Shown here piece by piece: positions 1 through 8,806 of a stretch of DNA of 25,496 nucleotides. Origin of the DNA: Mesotaenium endlicherianum (lineage: Eukaryota; Streptophyta; Zygnematophyceae; Zygnematales; Mesotaeniaceae); contig WELA01003775.1 in NCBI GenBank assembly GCA_009602735.1, forward strand, positions 28,291 through 53,786, given 5' to 3'. The translations under genes were made by a program, and so were the position numbers. Below the pieces are notes generated by a model. That model made no database searches and had not been told where the DNA came from. It saw only the letters and a program-made list of their open reading frames with translations. How positions within the stretch are numbered: position 1 is the first letter of the stretch; each line of letters opens with the position of its first letter.

Positions 1-1146
1 CCCCCCCCCCCCCCTGCCTTTCTCCTAGTGCTCTCCCGTGTTGTTATGGGGCTTGCTCTGGTCACTGCTGCACGTATGCTGCTTCTGACAGCTGTTTTGC
101 CCTGTCTCTCTGAGAGGACGAGCAGCTTTCCCCCTTTGATAAGGACGACGATGACAGCCCAAAGTCAGTTTGAATTTAACGAGCTTCAAATCTGAGGCCT
201 TCATTTGTGCTTTGTGGTGGGTTGCTCCGCTGTGTGGGTGGGTGCTGGCAAATCAAATATGAATGTGACGGCTGCAGAGGCTGAGCTGCGGGGCTGACGG
301 GCAAGGCCTTGTGCCACCTGGCACTGTTGTGGACGTGACTCCAACCCCCGCGTCCGTCCCCTGCGCCGCCAAATATGCCATCAACCTGGTGCGCGTACAC
401 CCCTCTCCAAGCTGACACTCCCACTGCTGCCTGCTTGCCTGCCTCTCTGTCCCCTCTCCTCCACCATCGGCATATCGACGCGTACATGCATCCTGCAACT
501 GTCCCGAGGAAGAGAGACGAGCAAGAGGCTCTGGGGTGAAGCTGGCGCTGCGGTTGTACATCAAGTATAGCCGTGCCTATGGCCTTTGGGGCTAATGCGT
601 TCCACGCACTCACCATTTCCTGTTTAGCCCTCTCATCTTCTCCCCGAGCATGTGTGTGAAGCAGCTGTGTGTCTCTGTCAGTTTCCATGCTTGCCTGCTG
701 TGTGAGTGGAAGAGCATACATGCGTGCTTGCTTATCATGACCGGCCCCTCCTCTCGCCCCTGCGTGGCAAGCAGCCTGGCACCCTTGAGTCCACGCAGGC
801 ATGCATCAGCCATCTCTGCATGCTTGCTCAATTGCATGGTCTACTACTGCACACAATGCATTATTGGTTTTAGAGCAAGCATCAAGTCCCTATTGCCTGC
901 AAGTTTCAGCAACTACTGCCCCTTCCATAATCAGCATCCTGCTGGGTGGGGCCAATCTCCCCCTGCAATCTCCCCGAGACGACATCTCAAGCGAGGACTG
1001 GACAAGCACACAGGTGGCTCGTCCAGCAGCTGAAGAAAAGGGAGTCGACTAATACGCACTAGGGCCTGACGTGTGCGTGTGGGTGCATGCACGTGCATCA
1101 CTCATATATGTCCATCGTGTGTGCGTGTGTGTGCGCAAACGTGCAG
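1..1146. other. Left flank without a resolved gene
   Basis: The window opens with a run of 14 C. No frame on either strand gives a recognisable protein; the longer open frames are low-complexity and rich in Cys, His and Ser. The stretch just before the LysM exon (about 1113-1136) is GT-rich and ends in a plausible 3' splice site, so at least its right end is probably an intron of the LysM gene. A short ATG frame at 46-195 starts with a hydrophobic, signal-peptide-like stretch, but I found no convincing donor joining it to the LysM exon. Confidence 0.5.
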
Positions 1147-2139
1147 AACGACAACTGTGCAAGCATCGGCGCAATTTTCGGGCTGCCCTCGAGCGGTGCG
1201 ACCTCCCTGGCGCGCCTCAACCCGGGCCTCAACTGCTCCGCGCTCATGCCAGGGCAGCAGCTGTGCGTGGCGCCCGGCAACTACACGGGCCTGGTGCTGT
1301 GCACCAACTCGTACACGGTGCAGGCGGGCGATACGTGCGGCGGCATCATCAGCGCGGCCGGGCTGAGCGCGCTCGAGTTCTTCTCCCTCAACCCCGGCCT
1401 CTACTGCGCCAACCTGCAGGCGCAGGCTGGCCAGGCCGGGGGCCAGCAGGTGCATGCCCTGCTCCCGTTACGGCTCTCATTTTCGCTCACGCGGCATTGC
1501 TGTCCTGTTCCTGTTCCCATTTCTTGTTGTGCCCACCTCTGGAATCTGACTGAACAGGTCAATTCACAACAGGTCTGGGCTGTTCCATCTTCTGCTCTAC
1601 TGATTAGTTATCAAGAATCAAATGTGAAGTGATGTGTATGTGAGGGAGAGCAAGGAAGGCAGGGCAGAGAGAGAGAGAGAGAGTGTGTGTGTGAGTGTGT
1701 GGCTTAACAGGCACTGCCTTGCAGCTGCTGGTAGTGGCTGTGTCGCTGGACAAGTGAAGGGTTGTGGCCGGGAACAGCTGAGAGGTAGCGAGATCAGACC
1801 AAGCAGCCGGTGGGAGAGGAGGATGGGGGGGTTAGTAGGGGACCTGGAGGCTTACACATCCAAGGCTACTGCTACAGCACCCTCTCGAAATGCTGCTGAC
1901 ATGCCATTCTGTCATCTTCCCTTTCCTTCTGCCATTGTGATTCCTAGGTTTGTCTGTCGGGCCTGCCGCCGGAGGCAACCGTGTGCAAGCACTACTACCG
2001 CGTGCAGAAGGGCGACTCGTGCGCTTCCATTGTGTTCCACAAGTGCAACCGGAGTTACGTTACGTTCCGCCGACTGAACAGGGGCTTCGACTGCCAGGGC
2101 GGTACTCTCTATGTGGGTCTCAGATTATGTGTGCTCTAG
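1147..2139 (+). CDS. LysM-domain protein, 3' exons (5' end unresolved)
   Basis: Two exons, 1147-1449 and 1948-2139, join in phase 0 and give 164 residues. The first begins after an acceptor ending gtgcag, and the intron is gt...cctag. Three LysM-like modules are visible. The first enters at NDNCASIGAIFGL and lacks its Y-x-V strand, so an upstream exon must supply it. The second starts YTVQAGDTC and its end spans the splice (GQQ|VCLSG). The third starts YYRVQKGDSCASIV and the protein stops after GLRLCVL. Each module repeats the NPGL/C...GQQ-C pattern with regularly placed cysteines, typical of disulphide-bonded extracellular LysM domains that bind chitin-type or peptidoglycan glycans. A possible N-glycosylation site (NYTG) is present. 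Secretion cannot be shown because the N-terminus is missing. The LysM call is firm; the ligand and role are unknown. Confidence 0.82.
1665..1702. repeat. (GA)n(GT)n microsatellite in LysM intron
   Basis: A GA dinucleotide run passes directly into a GT-rich run inside the 498-bp intron of the LysM gene. Confidence 0.9.
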
Positions 2140-2685
2140 ACTCGAGACAGTGCTGCCATCAGCACTTCACAGGAACGTCACACAGAAGTTTGTGTCTTCT
2201 TCGAAGCACCAGCATGCATGATTCGCAAAAATTATCAGCGACTGCAATATACTTCTCATCACAGAGAAATCTATACGTTTATTTATTGGCATCCTCTGGC
2301 TGGGGTCTGTGTGACTTGCCAGAAGGAAGTAGAGGAGAGGGCCTAGGTTGAAGCGATAGCTTAGCACCAGGCAAAGAGAATAAGGGCGCAATAACACACG
2401 GTGAAATGTCAAGGTCAAGAAGAGCTGGCTGCAGGCTTGCAGCAAGCTACAGTCCTTGACCATTGAGGTGCTAAATCTCAACATACGTCAGTCCAAGCTT
2501 TCATGTTGGACTTGATGGACATAAGCATCTGCGACAGGCTTAGTTTTCGCCTGTCGGGTGCATTCTTGAACTCTAGCTTAGTTGAAGAAACAGGTCAGCT
2601 AGTAGCTGACAATCGTGCAAAGGTCATAGTTTTTGAAACGAATATAGGATTAAGATTAAGAGCTGGTACAGGTGGTTGGGGTACA
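2140..2685. other. Intergenic, downstream of LysM gene
   Basis: No supported coding region. It presumably holds the 3' UTR of the LysM gene and, on the other strand, downstream sequence of the doubtful small ORF. Open frames here match no protein family I recognise. Confidence 0.5.
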
Positions 2686-3028
2686 TCAGCTGGAAGCTGC
2701 CTTCCTGAGGCACCTTGATTTATGTGAAGACAGTGGTGAATTAAACATTATTTGCTCTTCCTTGTCTTGCTCCAAAAAGTATTGACATTCTTTGTATTCC
2801 CACCACTTGAAGCTGGTGTGAGGCTCAAAGATGGCAATATGCTCGTCATCACTAACCCTGCGAAGGGCACTTGTTGGGAGCCTTTCAGTGGGACCTTAAG
2901 TTGCTTTAAAGCATGAGAGCCACTTTGTAGGTGAGCTCGTGCAGATCAGTCTTACTGGAGCAGACTCTCCAGAATGAAGTAACCACAGCCAGTGATGCAC
3001 CTATCATACTTATATGCCCCAAGCTCAT
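2686..3028 (-). CDS. Possible small two-exon protein, unknown function
   Basis: On the minus strand an open frame ending at TGA 2686-2688 contains a coding-looking stretch with the motif FEPHTSFKWWEYKE. Two splice models share the donor CTCCA|GTAAGA (exon end 2956). In model A, an ATG at 3028 opens a short hydrophobic, membrane-like segment and joins an acceptor ttaag (exon start 2894) across a 61-bp intron, giving 93 residues. In model B, the acceptor is cttcgcag (exon start 2857) with a 98-bp intron, closer to the shortest Rab1 introns; the upstream frame then reads YDRCITGCGYFILESLLQ and needs further exons. I do not recognise the family. Either model, or neither, could be right. Confidence 0.3.
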
Positions 3029-3336
3029 AACAGCTTAGTACACTTAAGAGGTGTCAAACGAGCGTGGTAAGCACTCACAAAGAAATTAATTATGTCAACT
3101 GTACAGATTATCCTCCTGCTGTCTAAGCCCGATTGCGGGTCAAGTTTATGGTTATAGTTGCCACACTTTCTACTAAAATGAAATATCAGTAGACTAAGAC
3201 GGTTGTCAGAGCCGGTCAGGATTATACATAAGTTGCTTGCAGGGCCCACCTGAAAGCAGTAACGTGGCGGGTTGATCGAGCAACATTTTCCAAACAAGTA
3301 TCCGAGCCATAAGATAACGACGGGCTTCACTAAAGG
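3029..3336. other. Short gap 3' of the mitochondrial membrane protein gene
   Basis: The minus strand carries an open frame (3025-3330) with a plausible acceptor (ctgctttcag) and donor (TTT|GTGAGT), but its translation resembles no protein I know. It is probably 3' UTR or intergenic sequence. Confidence 0.4.
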
Positions 3337-4245
3337 TTACAACTTTGATTTCTCTTTCAGCCGCTTCTCTATTTCCTTCAAGTCATCTTTTATAGCCTTC
3401 TTCTTCATGTCAATAACTTGGTCTCGCTTCTGCTTTCGCAGCTCTTCAAGGTCGGTCTTGAGATATGACTGACGTGCAAGAAGCTCGTCGCGTGGTGAGA
3501 CAGCACTGGTGGCTGGAGTTTCCACAATCACCTTTTCCAACATATCAGCTGGCACAGGAGAGGGCAATGGAGTCACCACTGGCGGGCTCTGCGGAACAGG
3601 AGGGTGTGACGCAGGTTCGACCTGAGTGACATAGTAATAGTAACCCCCACCAAGTGCAGCTATCAGTCCAGCTCCTACCAACAACGTGCCCGCTCCTCCA
3701 CCACTTGGCTTTGGGGCACTAGGCGTCGTCCCAACTGGCACTTCCTGGACCAAAATTGTAGGTGGTACCTGCATGTCAACCAATCAACGTAGATCAAACA
3801 ATGCATGTCAATAGAGTGCCCTGCAAATGCAAGGATATGTAATTCCTCCTTTGAAACTTCACCTCTAACGCCCCACAGCAACACCAACTTGTACGTGGAG
3901 CATGCCACTCTGGTAGTCTCGTTCATGAAAGCATTATTTGAGTTTCATTCAACGGACATGTTTGTGCATCCTTCTTGTTTCTGCGTAACAATGCACCTGC
4001 CAACTAACGCCTTGCTATTTTTGTATTATTTGGTGTAGTTGCAAATGCTGCAATGTTATCTCCAGAATCGAGCTTTTGTGCGCTCTTCAAAATGCAATGG
4101 CACCGCATATGTATGCTGACGATAAAACGCACACCAACATAAGGAGAAGGCTGACCTGCTGCGTAGAGAAGGAAGCACATGGGAGAATTCTTGCCACGAC
4201 ATGTCGATGATGCTTGACACTCGTCCGCAACAGAGACATAGCCAT
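3337..4245 (-). CDS. Mitochondrial single-pass membrane protein with C-terminal coiled coil
   Basis: Two exons join in phase 0: 4156-4245 (ATG at 4245, donor CAGCAG|GTCAGC) and 3337-3768 (acceptor catgcag), with a 387-bp intron, giving 173 residues. Residues 1-30 are Ser/Arg/His-rich with no acidic residue and end in SFSTQQ, a typical mitochondrial presequence. A Gly-rich hydrophobic helix (about 57-77) ending GGGYYYYV is one membrane span. A Pro-rich linker follows (about 80-110), then a highly charged helix from about 122 to the end (Glu/Lys heptad-like), likely a coiled coil. This resembles inner-membrane organising proteins such as MICOS subunits in layout, but it is far shorter than Mic60 and I cannot assign a family. 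It is divergent from ROMO1, another mitochondrial membrane gene. The exon model is confident because the presequence joins in frame. Confidence 0.75.
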
Positions 4246-4799
4246 ACTGTGATTTCCTTCTGCTCCAGAAACACAAAGCGTGATGTCTGCAATAAATTGC
4301 AAGAAGAATTTTGCGCGTCTTAAAAATTGTTTCAAATTGTTATGAATGTGCTGTAAGTGGAGAGATGTGAGAAGCCATCCCTTCTTGACAATGGGGCACA
4401 TGGGCCATATCGGACATTGTCCCGGTACCAGCTGTTGAACGCCCTCGTTGGTTTGTTAACATTGACGGGAGGGCCTTCCTGGATTCTCCTGAGGCGTGCG
4501 CTTGACCATGCTTGACTAATATCTAAGCCCGAAACCCTTGTCCACGCCTGAAAGAGAGAAGGGCATGCAGTCGGGAAAGGGGCAGTAAATTTCAGTGTGC
4601 ACAATGCCACTTGGTTCGCAAGAAAACGAATGAGGAAATAGACTCGCCTCAGCACGCATGCACGAGACACATAATAAGGCAGGGGAGTCGGGCAGGGAAG
4701 AAGCAGCTGCAGCACTGCTGACTGTGGCCGACCGTTAGCGTTCGTTCCTGTCTTGCAAAGACATACTCCCCTCCACTCTCAAAGACCGCTCAGTTCCCA
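4246..4799. promoter_or_regulatory. Divergent intergenic region between two mitochondrial genes
   Basis: These 554 bp separate the ATG of the minus-strand membrane protein (4245) from the ATG of ROMO1 (4800), so both promoters and 5' UTRs must lie here. An open minus frame at 4332-4715 follows an acceptor-like ctctctttcag, but it does not splice sensibly to the downstream gene. No clear TATA box stands out. Confidence 0.5.
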
Positions 4800-5325
4800 A
4801 TGGACCGCTGTGCTAACCGGGTTATGGCTGGTGTGGCAGTGGGTGGTGCTGTCGGTGGAGCCATTGGTGAGCATGTCTGTACGCTATGATAGTGTTTGCT
4901 TACATTCGTGCAAGACGACTTGAGTACATGTAATGATACGAAATCCTTGTGCTAATTTTTTCAGAGGGATATCTTGAGTTTGTTTCACCATTGGATATGG
5001 TTGTGCTGCAGGTGTTGTTTATGGAACTTACGAAGCCTTCCGTTACAAAGTGAGTTTCTATGATCTCAGAATTGCACTCTTCCTTATGTAGCAGTCTTTA
5101 GTTGCAATAGACATGGAGATTCTCTTTCAGCTATCTTTGCATGTGCAGAAAGTATCTACGAGAATCCTTCCAGCTGCCGCTTACGCTGGCATCCTCTTGA
5201 TCTCTGAGCAGGTGCCTGGCCTCTTAAAAGTACGTTACATTGGGCAAACAACCATCGGAAGTGCTGCTGTTTTTGGTCTATTTTTGGGCGCTGGCTCACT
5301 TATACATTGTGGAAAGTCATATTGA
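4800..5325 (+). CDS. ROMO1: ROMO1-like mitochondrial inner-membrane protein
   Basis: Three exons, 4800-4866, 5012-5049 and 5212-5325, encode 72 residues, close to the length of plant and animal ROMO1. Donors are GTGAGC and GTGAGT; acceptors are gctgcag and tgagcag. The N-terminus has the conserved Cys then an Arg-Val before a glycine-zipper helix (AGVAVGGAVGGAIG). The second half carries VPGLLKVRYIGQTTIGSAA and a second helix ending GAGSLIHCGKSY, nearly as in land-plant ROMO1-like proteins. In animals ROMO1 is an inner-membrane protein linked to ROS production, OPA1 and cristae, and protein import; its role in algae is inferred. The middle exon is only 38 nt. An upstream in-frame acceptor could lengthen the protein (see findings). 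NAF1 begins 104 bp after this stop on the same strand. Confidence 0.92.
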
Positions 5326-5344
5326 TGAGCTAAAGCATGAATAC

Positions 5345-5350
5345 TATATA
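5345..5350 (+). promoter_or_regulatory. Candidate TATA element between ROMO1 and NAF1
   Basis: TATATA lies 20 bp after the ROMO1 stop and 80 bp before the NAF1 start codon. If used, it would give NAF1 its own promoter and argue against co-transcription. The region is AT-rich, so chance occurrence is likely. Confidence 0.2.
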
Positions 5351-5429
5351 GACACGGTCTGGATAAATATAGAGAAACTTGCAGTTAGTCTAGGAAGGAC
5401 ACGTTGTAGATAGTTGGCCTAGGGGTCTC

Positions 5430-7874
5430 ATGGCTGGTGCTTCAGTTACACCGCATCTAAATAGCAAACAAGACTTGCCGAAACTTACAGACCTTGCAGA
5501 ACCAGGCACGGGGCAACTCTCAAGTGCCGCCGTTGGCATGTCTGAATCTCTGGCTCCAGCCAACGTCCATGTATCGCCTGGAATTGTTGAGGAGCATAAG
5601 GAAGAGACGGGAAAGTCGGACCTTGCAGCTGGTCTCCCGAAGCAGGACGATGCTGCAGCTGAAAGAAATGAAAGGCACGAAGAGCTTTCTGCCCCTGATC
5701 TGGAAATGGCAAGCGGACCAGCTGACATCGGGCATGGTAGCTCCGATGTTGGAGGCACGCTGGAAGCAGGTGCTGCTAATCAGGCCAGCAGGGACTTTGA
5801 TTTGAACTTGGGGGCTAGCATGGAGGTGGACGAAGAGAAACGCGGGAGTGAGATGCAGTTCCACGAAGGGGAGGGAGCTGCTTTGCAGCCGAGTGCTGTG
5901 GAAAAGAGTGAGGGGCCAGAGCAGCCAATTGCCAGCTCGATTGGAACAGAGGCGACTCCGGAGGGGGACGTTGCCTCGACGCCGCCGGAAGTGATTGCTC
6001 ATAGCCATGATGTTGCTGCTGGTGGGGATTCGTCTCTGCCTGACGGCGCAGGCAGTGGGGCAGTTGATCAGCATGAAGTCGAGGCAGCAAGGAATGCCAA
6101 CGAAGTTAAGGCTGTCAGCATGGTAGAGGTGTCTGAAGAGAGTGGTTCGGACGAGAGCGAAGAGGAGCAAGAGGAGGAGGAGGAGAGCTCCAGTGAAGAG
6201 TCAGAGGAGACTTCAAGTAGTGAGGAGGAAGAAGAAGAAGAAGAGAAGGAGGCAGGGGAAGGGTTTCACGAACTTGTGAGGAAAGAGCTGGAAGCCATGG
6301 AAGCCTACGATGAGTTTGGCGAGGATGAGAACGGGGTGTTGCGCACGAAGCATGAGGTCACGGTACGCTGCCATCCACTCTTTGCCCTCCCCCCTTGTGA
6401 TGCTGAGGTCAGCTATGCGGGCTAGCTCTGCCTGCTGATTTGTTGCTCCAATCATGTGGGTGTTTACTATTTTGTTTGTTGCTTAAGGACGACTGCCTGC
6501 TCCACTTTGTGCATCTCTTCTCAGAAGGGCACAAGGTTTGAGGGGCTCTACTTCGTCCCAGACTTCAAGTGCAATGGTTGCCACACAGCAGCACGCGCAC
6601 GCTGGGGATGCCACGGGAGCAAGCGGATCTGTGTGCATGAAAGACATTGTGAACGATTCACATGCTCTGCACCGCTCTCAGGCGTGAGGAGCTGCTTCTC
6701 CCTCTGGTCAAGCCTGCGGCTCAATGACGCGATGGTGTCCGTGCGCGGGAGTGGGCTGTCTGGTGGGTAGCAGAAGCTACCGCCTGTGCAGCCGGTGGAG
6801 GCGCAGCTGCAGGACCACCACAAGCTGCAGACAGTAGGCCACGTGTCGGCCATAGTTGGGGAGGTGGTGGTGGTGCAGGCAGTGCCTGACCTGCCGCCCC
6901 TGAATGAGGGCTCCATCCTGTGGCTCTGCAACAGCCGGCAGCCCCTGGGCGTGGTGGACGAGGTGTTTGGGCCCGTCAAGGTGCCCCTGTACCAGGTGCG
7001 CTTCAACAGTTGCGCGGAGATCCCCGTGCCAGCTGTCGCGGGCGCTGCGGTGGGCTTTGTGGCCGACTTTGCATCCTTCATTCTCAACGACTCCAGCCTG
7101 TACGCCAAGGGCTACGACGCCTCGGGCGCGGACGACGAGGAGGTTGGGGACGACGAGGTGGAGTTCTCCGATGACGAGAAGGAGGAGGAGGCCAAGCGCC
7201 TCCGCAAGGCCAAGCGCAAGGGCCAGCCCGGGGCGGACTTGCCGCCCGCTGGCAGTGGCAGGGGGCGGGGAGGCCGAGGCGGAAGAGGCGATAGGGGGGG
7301 GGGCAGGGGAAGGCACCACCAGCCAGGCAGGGGGGCTGGCAGAAGCCACAGGCCTCCTCCTGCTGCTGCTGCTGGAGGTGCTTCAAATGTTTGGGGTGGG
7401 GGAGGGGTTGGTGGATATTCACAGGGTAATGTGAACATGGCCAATCCCACGGGCTTGAATCAGCCCCAGGGTCACCCGCAGACGGGCGCCGAGAACGCGC
7501 AACACAATCAAGGGTGGTACGGGCAGCAGCAGGATCAGTCAGGGAGGTTCCACCCCCCCCATCCTCAGCAGCATCTCATAAGAGGACCTCCTCCTCCTAT
7601 GGTGTTGCATCATGGGTACCATCATGGACCATGGGCGCCTCAACCTATGGCTTATCACGGCCCTTCCCCCCATCAGCTGCCCCCCATGCAAGGCATTTTG
7701 TTGGGTGAGCCAGGTGGCACATATCTTCAGCCGCCTAGTGGTGCTGTTCTGCCATGGCCGCAACAGTATAAGCCCATCACAGGCCAGCCTCTTCCCGTCC
7801 ATGTCCAGTTCCCTCCCAACATGGATCAGCACAACTTTCCGCCCAATCCTCCCAATGGTTGGCGTCCTCAGTGA
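5430..7874 (+). CDS. NAF1: NAF1, H/ACA snoRNP assembly factor
   Basis: Two exons, 5430-6362 (donor ACG|GTACGC) and 6774-7874 (acceptor gggtagcag), join in phase 0 to give 677 residues. Residues 1-311 are low-complexity and acidic, ending in a long Glu/Ser tract and then a charged helix reading RKELEAMEAYDEFG. The conserved NAF1/Gar1-like core runs from KLPPVQPVE (residue 312) through PLNEGSILW, PLGVVDEVFGPVK and PLYQVRFNS to KGYDASGADDEE and EFSDDEKEEE. A basic patch, an RGG/GAR segment (about 470-500) and a His/Pro/Gln-rich tail follow. In known systems NAF1 binds Cbf5/dyskerin during assembly of H/ACA RNPs, which pseudouridylate rRNA, and is later replaced by Gar1; it shuttles between nucleus and cytoplasm. 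The start is the first ATG after an in-frame stop. The acidic N-terminal half is longer than I expect for plant NAF1. Confidence 0.93.
6153..6251 (+). repeat. GAG/GAA-rich acidic coding repeat in NAF1
   Basis: An impure run of GAG, GAA and AGT codons encodes alternating Glu and Ser blocks just before the conserved NAF1 core. It is protein-level low complexity and prone to length change. Confidence 0.8.
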
Positions 7875-8806
7875 CCTGGTTTGTCGCATATCAAAAAAGA
7901 ACTATCGTCTTTAGGTGTACTGTAGCTTTTTTTACTGATTTTGCGACCAATCAAAATCAGTAATTTGACTCAAGTATTTTTGTCACTAATGTGATCGAGA
8001 TGAGTTGATTCTTCATAAAGTTTTTTAAAGAGCATCAGGAGACTGAATAGGAATTTCATATGCCGAATTCTTTGAAATAGACATGCATGTTATTGGCATG
8101 TGTCAATGAACAACGAGAAAACCATTGCAAGCTTGATTCTTGGAAACCATGCAATCAGACAGAGTATCAGTGCGAAATTGTCCCTGGCATCAAGGCAGGG
8201 GGTGGTGTGTACACTTGTCACACGTTCTACACTGGTTCCAATTCATTCCAATTAGTTGTTCACCGTGCATGTGAGGCTGAAAAGGGAGATGAGACATTAT
8301 CATAGACACCTATCCCAGAATTAGCTGCTGCTCACATGCTTGTAGACTGTCCACATTAAATTGAAGAAGACAAATAAAGGTCACAGTCTGTACATACTCT
8401 AAACACTTGGCACAAATACTCATTTGAAAAACCATAAAATCATTATGTACAAAGACAGTACTGTTTCACCATGAGATATTTGACTTGGATGATACTTCTT
8501 AGCAAGCTGCATATTCACAATCTTGGTCACTTGGCAATTCTGAGAGTAGCATAATGACCACTATCCTGACAAAGAATTCTAAAAGTGGCTCCGCTGAAAG
8601 AGATCAAAAGAGTACCAGATAACTTGGTGCAGAAGTCTTGGCTGCACGTGCACCAACGCTACCCAAGTGCTGCCTTTTGAGCTACTTCTGCTTATATATC
8701 AACTGAGCTTACAAATGTGGAGACTGCTGCTCCGCAGTGAATGTATTTAGGTACAATTAAGACCCTATGGCCCCTGACATCATGGACAGCATAAAGAGGG
8801 AGATAT
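7875..8806. other. Convergent 3' intergenic region NAF1/Rab1
   Basis: This AT-richer region lies between the NAF1 stop and the Rab1 stop on the opposite strand, so it holds both 3' UTRs and transcript ends. An ATG frame at 8087-8305 (+) matches no protein family I recognise. No RNA gene was seen. Confidence 0.6.

Noticed and set aside
46..195. ATG frame with signal-peptide-like start, possible first exon of the LysM gene
   Set aside because: The GT sites in the frame are poor or in the wrong phase for the LysM exon, and none supplies the missing Y-x-V strand. The intron would be about 1 kb, longer than the others seen.
4332..4715. Minus-strand ORF of 127 codons with an acceptor-like start
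   Set aside because: It lies upstream of the presequence exon at 4156-4245, which already provides a full start. The translation fits no family and breaks the model of the membrane protein.
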